Below are positions 1-12,698 of a stretch of DNA of 64,000 nt, piece after piece. The notes under the pieces were generated by a model. The model saw nothing but the letters and a program-made list of their open reading frames with translations, had not been told where the DNA came from and did not search any database. The first letter of the stretch is position 1; the number at the start of each line of letters is the position of its first letter. This stretch comes from Leptasterias polaris. Lineage: Eukaryota > Echinodermata > Asteroidea > Forcipulatida > Asteriidae. The stretch lies in the NCBI GenBank assembly GCA_037783415.1, contig JAZGTN010000176.1, positions 372,001-436,000 of the forward strand, written 5' to 3'. A program made the translations under genes and the position numbers.

Positions 1-2205
1 AAGGCTAATCTCCAATGCCCAATGCCCAAGGAGTCTATAACTGAAAAAAGTTTGGAAATCGGTTGTGTAACTCTTGAGATATGGTCCCACTTCCGGTTGA
101 CCCGGAAGTAAGGATCAACATGGGATCACGGTTACCCAAGGCTAATCTCCCATGCATAAGGAATCTAGTATAACTGAAAAAAGTTTGAAAAACAGTTGTG
201 TAGTTCTTGAGATTTGGTCTCACTTCCGGTTGACTCGGAAGTAAAGGTCCACATGGGGTCACGGTTACATAAGGCTAATCTCCAATGCCCAAGGAGTCTA
301 TAACTGAAAAAAGTTTGGAAATCGGTTGTGTAGTTCTTGAGATATGGTCCCACTTCCGGTTGACCCGGAAGTAAGGATCAACATGGGATCACGGTTACCC
401 AAGGCTAATCTCCCATGCATAAGGAATCTAGTATAACTGAAAAAAGTTTGAAAAACAGTTGTGTAGTTCTTGAGATTTGGTCTCACTTCCGGTTGACCCG
501 GAAGTAAAGGTCCACATGGGGTCACGGTTACATAACGCTAATCTCCAATGCCCAAGGAGTCTATAACTGAAAAAAGTTTGGAAATCGGTTGTGTAGTTCT
601 TGAGATATGGTCCCACTTCCGGTTGACCCATTAGTAAAGGTCAACATGGGGTCACAGTTACTCAAGGCTAATCTCCCTTGCCCAAGGAGTCTATAACTGA
701 AAAAAGTTTGAAAAACGGTTGTGTAGTTCTTGAGATTTGGTCCCACTTCCGGTTGACCTGGAAGTAAAGGTCAACATGGGGTCACGGTGACCCAAGGCTA
801 ATCTCCAATGCCCAATGCCCAATGCCCAAGGAGTCTATAACTGAAAAAAGTTTGGAAATCGGTTGTGTAACTCTTGAGATATGGTCCCACTTCCGGTTGA
901 CCCGGAAGTAAGGATCAACATGGGATCACGGTTACCCAAGGCTAATCTCCCATGCATAAGGAATCTAGTATAACTGAAAAAAGTTTGAAAAACAGTTGTG
1001 TAGTTCTTGAGATTTGGTCTCACTTCCGGTTGACTCGGAAGTAAAGGTCCACATGGGGTCACGGTTACATAAGGCTAATCTCCAATGCCCAAGGAGTCTA
1101 TAACTGAAAAAAGTTTGGAAATCGGTTGTGTAGTTCTTGAGATATGGTCCCACTTCCGGTTGACCCATTAGTAAAGGTCAACATGGGGTCACAGTTACTC
1201 AAGGCTAATCTCCCTTGCCCAAGGAGTCTATAACTGAAAAAAGTTTGAAAATCGGCTCTGTAATTCTTGAGATATGGTCCCACTTCCGGTTGACCCGGAA
1301 GTTAAGGTCAACATGGGGTCACAGTTACTCAAGGCTAATCTCCCTTGCCCAAGGAGTCTATAACTGAAAAAAGTTTGAAAAACGGTTGTGTAGTTCTTGA
1401 GATTTGGTCCCACTTCCGGTTGACCTGGAAGTAAAGGTCAACATGGGGTCACGGTGACCCAAGGCTAATCTCCAATGCCCAATGCCCAAGGAGTCTATAA
1501 CTGAAAAAAGTTTGGAAATCGGTTGTGTAACTCTTGAGATATGGTCCCACTTCCGGTTGACCCGGAAGTAAGGATCAACATGAGATCACGGTTACCCAAG
1601 GCTAATCTCCCATGCATAAGGAATCTAGTATAACTGAAAAAAGTTTGAAAAACAGTTGTGTAGTTCTTGAGATTTGGTCTCACTTCCGGTTGACCCGGAA
1701 TTAAGGTCCACATGGGGTCACGGTTACATAAGGCTAATCTCCAATGCCCAAGGAGTCTATAACTGAAAAAGGTTTGGAAATCTGTTGTGTAGTTCTTGAG
1801 ATATGGTCCCACTTCCGGTTGACCCATTAGTAAAGGTCAACATGGGGTCACAGTTACTCAAGGCTAATCTCCCTTGCCCAAGGAGTCTATAACTGAAAAA
1901 AGTTTGAAAATCGGCTCTGTAATTCTTGAGATATGGTCCCACTTCCGGTTGACCTGGAAGTTAAGGTCAACATGGGGTCACAGTTACCCAAGGCTAATCT
2001 CCCTTGCCCAAGGAGTCTATAACTGAAGAAAGTTTGAAAATCGGCTGTGTAATTCTTGAGATATGGTCCCACTTCCGGTTGACCCGGAAGTTAAGGTCAA
2101 CATGGGGTCACAGTTACTCAAGGCTAATCTCCCTTGCCCTAGGTATCTATAACTGAAAAAAAATTGAAAATCGGCTGTGTAATTCTTGAGATATGGTCCC
2201 ACTAA
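1..2205. repeat. 130-bp satellite array, about 17 monomers (unit U1)
   Basis: Tandem monomers of 129-144 bp, each recognisable by the start AAGGCTAATCTC, at about 2, 139, 270, 402, 535, 665, 795, 939, 1072, 1200, 1330, 1461, 1599, 1731, 1860, 1990 and 2120. The array is cut by the left window edge. Monomers fall into types by the words after CTAATCTC: CCAATGCCCAATGCCC, CCCATGCATA, CCAATGCCC and CCCTTGCCC. These recur in order, giving a higher-order repeat of roughly 670-790 bp. Each monomer also carries ACTTCCGGTTGACCCGGAAG followed by AAGGTCA and GGGTCA. All frames stay open for about 61 codons per monomer, but the period is not a multiple of three and the frame changes, so I do not call genes here. 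Confidence 0.97.
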
Positions 2206-4957
2206 TTAAATATTCACCTCGCTGTAAATGGGCTAATTAGTTAAGAATTAAAAAAAAAATACATTGAGAGTTAAGTTCATGTACTACTAAGCTTCAATTT
2301 GATATAGGATCTAACTCTTTCTTACTTTACGCTTAGGATATTAGGTCACATGCATGGTTGTGTAAACATTTTATTTTACTTGAAATTTTGTTTATGAAAC
2401 TGCTGTTACATGGGTCACCCACTGTTTCAGAAACGGTATGTTGACAAAAAATAACCGTGAATGCTCAGGCTTTACATGTACGTAAGCCTGTGACGGTTAC
2501 ACAGTTAAGTGACAGATCTTACGGTTAAACGTTCACATTTGTACGGTTCGGATAAACGTTGAAAAATTCACTTAAAAAGTGCCGTGTTATGCTGACCATA
2601 ATAACTGCGATCACGATTTTCACAGCACAATATATCCCATAAAACACACACACATATCATTCCCAATTTACAGACTCGTAGTCTTTGTTATTTCAATACA
2701 ACTGTGCGTACAGCAATTTGTGAGAAACATTAAACGCTAGGGGGCGTTCCACAACAATTCGATTGCGCAACATGCTCGCTTTTGCAGGTGCGCAAAGTCA
2801 AAATTCTGCAATAAAGAAGGAAGACACAATGTTTTTGATCACATGCTGGTTGTGTAACATGAAATGTTGTTTATGAAACTGCTGTTACACGAGTCATCAA
2901 CTGTTTCAGAATTACGGTTACACGTTTACAAAAAAATAACCGTGAATGCGCAGGCTTATACGTAAGCCTGTGACGGTTAAGTGACAGATCTTACGGTTAA
3001 ACGTTCACATTTGTACGGTTCGGATAAACGTTGAAAAATTCACTTGAAAAGTGCTGTGAAATGCTGACCATAATAATTGCCACACACACCTATATCATTT
3101 CAATACTTTATGTGCGGCATTAGTTGCAAGAAACATTGAACGCTAGAGGGCGTTCCACAACAAAGCGATTGCACGGTTACCCGGTTAACCAAACGATAAT
3201 CTTGTTAAACGTTTAAATGTTTACGTTTACGTTTAAATGCTGAGGCTTTGTAAGCCTGCCTGTGACGGTCACACGGTTAACCATCCGATCAACCGGTTAA
3301 ACATCTACATTATTACGGTTCGGATATGTTTAAAAATCAGCCTCAAAAAGTGTCGCGAAATTTTGACCATAATAAATGTGAACGGTTACACATGTAACTG
3401 ACCGTTTCAGAAATGATTACGAGTTTACTAAAAAATAACCGTAAATGCATGTAAACAAAATGATGTTGTATTTAAATCGTAATTGTAACAATTTTTCTAC
3501 CCTGAAATGCCAATCGAGTATGTTATATTTGTTTAGGCTAAAACAGTAAATTCATATGGGATACGATTGTATTGTAATTTTGTCTCTTCACACCCCCAAA
3601 TCCAACACTGACCGTTTAGCCATGGAAAAACTAATTTCTCTTTACCACACCTTTCCTCAATCAGCTCTTTTTATTGCTTTGCCTTAAGTTTACCTTGTTT
3701 GCAGTTTTCTATATTAAAAACACTATTGTTGTGTCTTTGTAACGATTAGTATGTTCTTGCTGGGCTAAAGTAGTAAATATGGGGTAAGGGTTTATTGTTA
3801 ATTTTTGTTCTTCACCCCCAAATCTAGCACTGACCGTTTAGCAAAGTAATTTCTCTTTTGGACACCTTTCCTCAATCAGCTCTTTTTATTGTTTATTGCA
3901 ACCGCCATCAAGTTTTGTAACTGATACATCGCGGTTTCCTGAAGTAATGCCTTTGCACAAGAAACTTTAAACATATCGTTTTCCGGCGAACGGGACCCAA
4001 GCGTAGACAAGTTTGCCAGGCCGAAAAAATCACCGAGAACGCGGCGCTCCGATTCTTTACGTCCACGCTGAAATCTGAATCGACGCTGCGCTGATACAAG
4101 ACAATTTCTTTTCGATTCTTGTGAATGAACATAGACTTGTGTCAGTCGGCGACAGGAATGATGACTCTATGTATATTCTAAAAAAACGGCAACAACACGG
4201 GTCATAAATGGGTTCAGGACTTTATCTTGTTTAAGAAATGCCAGAAAAAGCACCGTTAAACTCGAATAGCGCCCTAAAAGATTGAGGGCGCTATACGAGT
4301 TTAACGGTGCATTTTTAACTTTTTTTTTAAAGGTGAAAAATTTATACCTTGTCGTTAATAAACACATATCAAATTCTAGTCAGAGTACCCATGGCGTTCA
4401 ATTTGCCTGAGAATTTGGGTGGTTTTTTTCTAGTGACAATGTTTTAATAAGTTTTGATGCTTTTAAACTGATTGTCTATAAAACCTTTCTTGTTTTAAGA
4501 AACATTTGTGTAATCTAGGACGTTAAATTTGAGCTTATTTGAAAAAACTGTGTTTCTAGAAGTCGGATTTGTTTTCACTATCTCCATGTGTTTTGTACAC
4601 GGGCGAAAATGCACAATAAATGACGTCATTGTGACGTCGTTCCACATTTTAGGCCGAAAAGCACATCTACAGTACCCAAGAAGTCTAAAACTGAAAAAAT
4701 TTTGACGATCGGTCGTCTACTTTTTGAGATAGAGTGGTCTAAAGTCTGGCTAATTAAATATTCACCTCGCTGTAAAGTGGCTAATTAATTAAGAATTTAA
4801 AAAAAATTTACATTTAGAGTTAAGTTTATGTTCTAAGCTTCAATTTGATATATGATTTAACTCTTTCGTATTTGCGCTCTAGGATATTAGGCTTAAACAA
4901 AAAACGTGTGCAATTGCTATGGGATTTAGGTCAGAAACAAAGAATAATAATAACTAG
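2206..4957. repeat. Body of composite repeat unit U1
   Basis: No gene seen. The order of blocks recurs in U2-U6: an AT-rich block GGCTAATTAAATATTCACC at 2206-2345; blocks dense in CGGTTA (2410-3420) with the recurring stem CAGGCTTA/TAAGCCTG; a block containing CACCCCCAAATCCAACACTG (about 3560-3900, partly duplicated at 3690-3860); a block containing GTCAGTCGGCGACAGGAATG; and a closing block (4680-4957). The closing block repeats one satellite-monomer remnant plus the GGCTAATTAAATATTCACC block and ends in (AAT)n and AACTAG. The body is therefore flanked by related direct repeats of a few hundred bases. Confidence 0.9.
4250..4310. repeat. 26-bp-stem hairpin (MITE-like)
   Basis: GCACCGTTAAACTCGAATAG opens an arm of 26 bases matched at 25 of 26 positions by the reverse complement ending TTAACGGTGC, with a 9-base loop. 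U4 has a shortened version at 18759-18808. U2, U3, U5 and U6 keep only the right arm. It is probably a tiny inverted-repeat element or cruciform-prone site. Confidence 0.75.
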
Positions 4958-7675
4958 GGCTTAAGTGTTTGTCAACAAACACAGAGCTGTTCCTGTAATT
5001 TTCAAAGAGTTTAAAACTGAAAAGAAATTGAAAATCGGGTGTGTAGTTCTTGAGATATGGTCCCACTTCCGGTTGACCCGGAAGTAAAGGTCAACATGGG
5101 GTCACGGTTACCCAAGGCTAATCCCCCATGCCCAAGGAGTCTAAAACTGAAAACAGTTTGACAATCGGTTGTGTAGTTCTTGAGATATGGTCTTACTTCC
5201 GGTTGACCCGGAAGTAAAGGTCAACATGAGGTCACCGTTATCCAAGGTTGATATACAATGGCCAAGGAGTCTATAACTGAAAAAAGTTTGAAAATCGGCT
5301 GTGTAGTTCTTGAGATATGGTCCCACTTCCGGTTGACCCGGAAGTTAAGGTCAACATGGGGTCACAGTTACTCAAGGCTAATCTCCCTTGCCCTAGGAGT
5401 CTATAACTGAAAAAGTTTGAAAATCGGCTGTGTAATTCTTGAGATATGGTCCCACTAATTAAATATTCACCTCGCTGTAAATGGGCTAATTAATTAAGAA
5501 TTTAAACAAAAATTACATTGAGAGTTAAGTTCATGTACTAAGATTCAATATTGATATAGGATCTAACTCTTTCATATTTGTACGCTTTAGGATATTAGGG
5601 CACGGTTGTGTAAACACGTTTTTTTACTTGAAATTTTGTTTATGAAACTGCTGTTACACGGGTCACCAACTGTTTCAGAAACAGTATGTTGACCAAAATA
5701 ACCGTGGATGCTCAGGCTTATAGACCTACATAAGCCTGTGACGGTAACACGGTTAAGTGACAGATCTTACGGTTAAACGTTTACATTTGTACGGTTCGGA
5801 TAAACGTTGACAAATTCACTTAAAAAGTGCCGCGTAATGCTGACCATAATCTGTGATCACGGTTTTCACAGCACAATATCCCATAAAACACACACACATA
5901 TCATTCCAATTTACAGACTCGTAGTCTTTGATACATGTATTTCAATACAACTGTGCGTGCAGCAATATTTGTGAGAAACATTGAACGCTAGGGGGCGTTC
6001 CACAACAATTCGTGAATGCGCAGGCTTATACGTAAGCCTGTGACGGTTACACGGTTAAGTGACAGATCTTACGGTTAAACGTTCACATTTGTACGGTTCG
6101 GATAAACGTTGAAAAATTCACTTGAAAAGTGCTGCGAAATGCTGACCATAATAATTGCCACACACACCTATATCGTTTCCAATTTACAGGCTTAATTCTT
6201 CGTTATTTCATTACTTTGTGTGCGGCATTAGTTGAAAGAAACATTGAACGCTAGAGGGCGTTCCACAACAAATCGATTGCACGATTACCCGGTTAACCAA
6301 ACGATAATCCTGTTAAACGTTTAAATGTTTACGTTTACGTTTAAATGCTGAGGCTTTGTAAGCCTGCCTGTGACGGTCACACGGTTAACCATCCGATCAA
6401 CCAGTTAAACATCTACATTAATACAGTTCGGATAAATGTTTAAAAATCAGCCTCAAAAAGTGTTGCGAAATTTTGACCATAATAAATGCGAACGGTTACA
6501 CATGTAACTGACCGTTTCAGAAATGATTACGAGTTTACTAAAAAATAACTGTAAATGCATGTACACAAAATGATGTTGTATTTAAATCGTAATTGTAAAA
6601 AAAATTCTACCCTGAAATGCCAATCGAGTATGTTATATTTGTTTAGGCTAAAACAGTAAATTCATAATTATGGGATACGAGTGTATTGTAATTTTGTCTC
6701 TTCACACCCCCAAATCCAACACTGACCGTTTAGCCATGGAAAAACTAATTTCTCTTTACCACACCTTTCCTCAATCAGCTCTTTTTATTGCTTAAGTTAT
6801 TGCAACCGCCATCAAGTTTTGTAACTGATATATCGCGGTTTCCTGAAGTAATGCCTTTGCACAAGAAACTTTAAACATATGGTTTTCCGGCGAACGGGAC
6901 CCAAGCGCAGACAAGTCTTCCACCCGAAAACATCGCCAAGAACGCGGCGCTCTATTCTTTACGTCCACGCTGAAATCAGAATAACTATCTGATTACTCGA
7001 CAGATTGAGGACGCTATACGAGTTTAACGGTGCATTTTTTACTTTTTAAAAAAAGGAAAAAAAATACTCCTTGTCGTTAATAAACACATAATTCTAGTCA
7101 GAGTACCCATGGCGTTCAATTTGCCTGAGATTTTTTTTTTTTTTTCTACTGACAATGTTTTATTAAGTTTTGATGCTTTTAAACTGATTGTCTATAAAAC
7201 CTTTCTTGTTTTAAGAAATATTTGTGTAATCTAGGACGTTAAATTTGACCTTATTTGAAAAATTATGTCTCTAGAAGTCGGATTTGTTTTCACGATCTCA
7301 ATGTGTTTTGAACACGGGCTAAAACGTGCAATAAATGACGTAATTGTGACGTCGTTCCACATTTTTTGCCGGAAAGCACATCTACAGTATCCCAGAAGTC
7401 TAAAACTGAAAAAAGTTTGACGATCGGTCGTCTACTTTTAGAGATAGAGTGGTCTAAAGTCTGGCTAATTAAATATTCACCTCGCTGTAAAGTGGCTAAT
7501 TAATTAAGAATTTTAACATTTTTTACATTTAGAGTTAAGTTTATGTTCTAAGCTTCAATTTGATAAATGATTTAACTCTTTCGTATTTGTGCTCTAGGAT
7601 ATTAGGCTTAAACAAAAAACGTGTGCAATTGCTATGGGATTTAGGTCAGAAACAAAGAATAATAATAATAACTAG
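4958..7675. repeat. Composite repeat unit U2
   Basis: Opens with the palindrome GTGTTTGTCAACAAACAC (4965-4982), then about three and a half 130-bp monomers (4995-5455), then the AT-rich body, and ends in (AAT)n-AACTAG at 7675. It has the same block order as U1 but is the shortest copy (2.7 kb) because it has fewer monomers and only two CGGTTA-rich blocks. No gene seen. Confidence 0.9.
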
Positions 7676-10600
7676 ACATGAGGTGTTTGTGTACAAACAC
7701 GAAGCTGTTCCGGTTTTCTGATTCATAAACAAAATTTAACCCTTGTCTAACATTTACTGCTCAAATGGTTTATAACTGAAAAGAAATTGAATATCGGTTG
7801 TGTAGTTCTTGAGATGTGGTCTCACTTCCGGTTGACCTGGAAGTAAAGGTCAACATGGGGTCATGGTTACCCAAGGCTAATCTGCAATGCCTAAGGAGTC
7901 TATAACTGAAAAAAGTTTGAAAATCGGCTGTGTAACTCTTGAGATATGGTCCCACTTCCGGTTGACCCATAGGTAAAGGTCAACATGGGGTCACGGTTAC
8001 CCAAGGCTAGTCTTCAATGCCCCACGAGTCTATAACTGAAAAAAGTTTGAAAATCGGTTGTGTAATTCTTGAGATATGGTCCCACTTCCGGTTGACCCGG
8101 AAGTAAAGGTCAACATGGGGTCACGGTTACCAAGGCTAATATCCCATGGCCAAGGAGTCTAGAACTGAAAAATGTTTTAAAATCGGCTGTGTAGTTCTTG
8201 AAATATGGTCCCACTTCCGGTTGACCCGGAGGTAAAGGTCAACATGGGGTCACGGTTACCCAAGGCTTATCTGCAATGCCCAAGGAGTCTATAACTGAAA
8301 AAAGTTTGAAAATCGGTTATGTAGTTCTTGAGATATGGTCCCTTTTCCGGTTGACCCGGAAGTAAAGGTTTACATGAGGTCACGGTTATCCAAGGTTGAT
8401 CTACAATGCCCAAGGAGTCTATAACTACAAACAGTTTGAAAAACGATTGTGTAGTTCTTGAGATATGGTCCCACTTCCGGTTGACCCGGAAGTAAAGGTC
8501 AACATGGGTTCACGGTTACCCAAGGCTTTTCGAGATACAGTGATCTCAAGATTGGCTAATTAAATATTCACCTCACTGTAAATGGGCAAATTAATTCAGA
8601 ATAATAAAAAAAATTACATTGAGAGTTAAGCTCATGTACTAAGCTTCAATTTGATATAGGATCTAACTCTTTCATATTTGTACGCTTTAGGATATTAGGT
8701 CACATGCAAGGTTGTGTAAACAGGTTTTTTTTGCTTGAAATTTTGTTCATGAAACTGCTGTTACACGGGTCACCAACTGTTTCAGAAACGGTATGTTGAC
8801 CAAAAATAACCGTGAATGCTCAGGCTTATACATAAGCCTGTGACGGTTACACGGTTAAGTGACAGATCTTACGGTTAAACGTTTACATTTATTTGTATGG
8901 TTCGGATAAACGTTGAAAAAATCACTTAAAAAGTGCCGCGTAATGCTGACCATAATAACTGTGATCACGATTTTCACAGCACAATATCCCATAAAACACA
9001 CACATATCATTCCCAATTTACAGACTCATAGTCTTTGTTATTTCATTACATCTGTGCATGTAGCAATATTTGTGAGAAACATTGCACGCTAGGGGGCGTT
9101 CCACAACAATTCGTGAATGCGCAGGCTTATACGTAAGCCTGTGACGGTTACACGGTTAAGTGACAGATCTTATGGTTAAACGTTTACATTTATTTGTACG
9201 GTTCGGATAAACGTTGAAAAAATCACTTAAAAAGTGCCGCGTAATGCTGACCATAATAACTGTGATCACGATTTTCACAGCACAATATCCCATAAAACAC
9301 ACACTTATCATTCCCAATTTACAGACTCATAGTCTTTGTTATTTCATTACATCTGTGCGTGTAGCAATATTTGTGAGAAACATTGCCAGCTAGGGGGCGT
9401 TCCACAACAATTCGTGAATGCGCAGGCTTATACGTAAGCCTGTGACGGTTACACGGTTAAGTGACAGATCTTACGGTTAAACGTTCACATTTGTACGGTT
9501 CGGGTAAACGTTGAAAAAATCACTTGAAAAGTGCTGCGAAATGCTGACCATAATAACTGTGATCACGATTTTCACAGCACAATATCCCATAAAACACACA
9601 CATATCATTCCCAATTTACAGACTCATAGTCTTTGTTATTTCATTACATCTGTGCGTGTAGCAATATTTGTGAGAAACATTGCACGCTAGGGGGCGTTCC
9701 ACAACAATTCGTGAATGCGCAGGCTTATACGTAAGCCTGTGACGGTTACACGGTTAGGTGACAGATCTTATGGTTAAACGTTTACATTTATTTGTACGGT
9801 TCGGATAAACGTTGAAAAAATCACTTAAAAAGTGCCGAGTAATGCTGACCATAATAACTGTGATCACGATTTTCACAGCACAATATCCCATAAAACACAC
9901 ACTTATCATTCCCAATTTACAGACTCATAGTCTTTGTTATTTCATTACATCTGTGCGTGTAGCAATATTTGTGAGAAACATTGCCAGCTAGGGGGCGTTC
10001 CACAACAATTCGTGAATGCGCAGGCTTATACGTAAGCCTGTGACGGTTACACGGTTAAGTGACAGATCTTACGGTTAAACGTTCACATTTGTACGGTTCG
10101 GGTAAACGTTGAAAAAATCACTTGAAAAGTGCTGCGAAATGCTGACCATAATAACTGTGATCACGATTTTCACAGCACAATATCCCATAAAACACACACT
10201 TATCATTCCCAATTTACAGACTCATAGTCTTTGTTATTTCATTACATCTGTGCGTGTAGTAATATTTGTGAGAAACATTGCACGCTAGGGGGCGTTCTAC
10301 AACAATTCGTGAATGTGCAGGCTTATACGTAAGCCTGTGACGGTTACACGGTTAAGTGACAGATCTTATGGTTAAACGTTTACATTTATTTGTACGGTTC
10401 GGATAAACGTTGAAAAAATCACTTAAAAAGTGCCGCGTAATGCTGACCATAATAACTGTGATCACGATTTTCACAGCACAATATCCCATAAAACACACAC
10501 TTATCATTCCCAATTTACAGACTCATAGTCTTTGTTATTTCATTACATCTGTGCGTGTAGTAATATTTGTGAGAAACATTGCACGCTAGGGGGCGTTCCA

Positions 10601-12272
10601 CAACAATTCGTGAATGCGCAGGCTTATACGTAAGCCTGTGACGGTTACACGATTAAGTGACAGATCTTACGGTTAAACGTTCACATTTGTACGGTTCGGA
10701 TAAACGTTGAAAAATTCACTTGAAAAGTGCTGCGAAATGCTGACCATAATAATTGCCAAACACACCTATATCGTTTCCAATTTACAGGCTTAATTCTGTG
10801 ACGGTCACACGGTTAACCATCCGATCAACCGGTTGAACATCTACATTATTACGGTTCGGATAAATGTTGAAAAATCATCCTCAAAAGTGTCGCGAAATTT
10901 TGACCATAATAAATGTGAACGGTTACACATGTAACTGACCGTTTCAGAAATGATTACGAGTTTACTAAAAAATAACTGTAAATGCATGTAAACAAAATGA
11001 TGTTGTATTTAATTCGTAATCGTAACAATTTTTCTACCCTGAAATGCCAATCGAGTATGTTATATTTGTTTAGGCTAAAACAGTAAATTCATATGGGATA
11101 CGATTGTATTGTAATTTTGTCTCTTCCACAACCCCAAATCCAACACTGACCGTTTAGCCATGAAAAACGAATTTCTCTTTACCACTCCTTTCCTCAATCA
11201 GCTTTTTATTGCCTTATTGCAAGCGCCATCAAGTTTTGTAACTGATACATCGCGGTTTCCTGAAGTAATGCCTTTGCACAAGAAATGTTAAACATATCGT
11301 TTTCCCGGCGAACGGGACCTAAGCGCATACAAGTTTGCCACCCCAAACCATGGACAAGAACACGGCACTCATATTCTTTACGTCCACGGTGAAATCTGAA
11401 TAACTATCTGACTACACGACGACGACGCTGCGCTGATAGCAAGACAAATTCTTTTCGATTCTTGTGAATGAACGTAGACTTGTGTCAGTCGGCGACAGGA
11501 ATGATGACTCTATGTATATTCTACATAAACGTCTACAACACGGGTCATAAATGGGTTTAGGGCTTGAACGAATCTAGGAAACCCTAGAAAGATTGAGGGC
11601 GCTATACGAGTTTAACGGTGCGTTTTTTTTTACTTTAAAAAAAAGGAAAAATAATTACTCTGTCGTTAATAAACACATATCAAATTCAAGTCAGAGTACC
11701 CATGGCGTTCAATTTGCCTGATAATTTGGGGGGTTTTTTCTACTGACAATGTTTTAATAAGTTTTGATGCTTTTAAACTGATCGTCTATAAAACCTTTCT
11801 TGTTTTAAGAAACATTTGTGAATCCAGGACGTTAAAGTTGAGCTTAATTGAAAAAACTGTGTTTCTAGAAGTCGGATTTGTTTTCACTGTCTCCATGTGT
11901 TTTGTACACGGGCGAAAATGCGCAATAAATGACGTCATTGTGACGTCGTTCCACATTTTAGGCCGAAAAGCACATCTACAGTACCCAAGAAGTCTAAAAC
12001 TGAAAAAAGTTTGACGATCGGTCGTCTACTTTTTGAGATAGAGTGCTCTAAAGTCTGGCTAATTAAATATTCACCTCGCTGTAAAGTGGCTAATTAATTA
12101 AGAATTTTAACATTTTTTACATTTAGAGTTTAATTCATGTACTAAGCTTCAATTTGATATAATGATCTCACTCTTTCGTATTACGCTCTAGGATATTAGG
12201 CTTAAAGAAAAAAACGTGTGCAAATGCTATGGGATTTGAGTGGAAACAAAGAATAATAATAATAAGAACTAG
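7676..12272. repeat. Composite repeat unit U3
   Basis: Opens with the palindrome GTGTTTGTGTACAAACAC (7683-7700), has about six 130-bp monomers (7765-8530), then the AT-rich block, an expanded 300-bp array (8700-10780), the common body, and (AAT)n followed by AACTAG at 12267-12272. The CR1/L2-type LINE directly follows. No gene seen. Confidence 0.9.
8700..10780. repeat. 300-bp tandem array with dimeric higher order
   Basis: Blocks starting GTGAATGCGCAGGCTTATAC recur near 9111, 9415, 9711, 10014, 10312 and 10612 (spacing 296-304), with a related first block near 8811. Two versions alternate. Version A has CTTATGGTTAAACG and TTTATTTGTACGG. Version B has CTTACGGTTAAACG and CACATTTGTACGG. The order is A-B-A-B-A-B, so the amplified unit is about 600 bp. 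Each block has the CAGGCTTA-TACG-TAAGCCTG stem and several CGGTTA words. Confidence 0.93.
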
Positions 12273-12698
12273 AGCTAGAGATATAGAGGGCGCTGTTCAA
12301 GATGGCAGTTTGGTTTTTTTTTCTCTCTGATGTTTGGTTTTTAAAATCCATTTTAATCACATTTTCTGTGCGACATCCATCATCATTTGAACTGCTACTG
12401 GCTTTTTGAACATTCAAACATTGATGTGTGTGATATTTTGTCTTCAGCCGGCAAGTTATTCTCACCCTTTCTGTGATTTTTGTTCTGCACATTGAGGGCA
12501 TCAGATGTTACATGTATGACTTTGACTAGACCAACCCGGAAGTAAACTCTTATGCTAAACTTCAAGTCAGTTCAACAACGGTATGTCTCCTTGTATTCCT
12601 GTCTTGATTGGGAACCGGCCATCCTGTAATAACTTTCGTCATGTGGTTAGTATAATCATAACAATTTGATTCAAATACACTCAGAACAACATGTGCAA

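Noticed and set aside
35..2202. Series of about 61-75-residue minus-strand ORFs with words like QELHNRFPNFFQL
   Set aside because: They are the satellite monomer read in rotating frames; the period is not a multiple of three and the same peptide words recur wherever the monomer does (5.1, 7.8, 16, 19.6, 20 and 27.8 kb).
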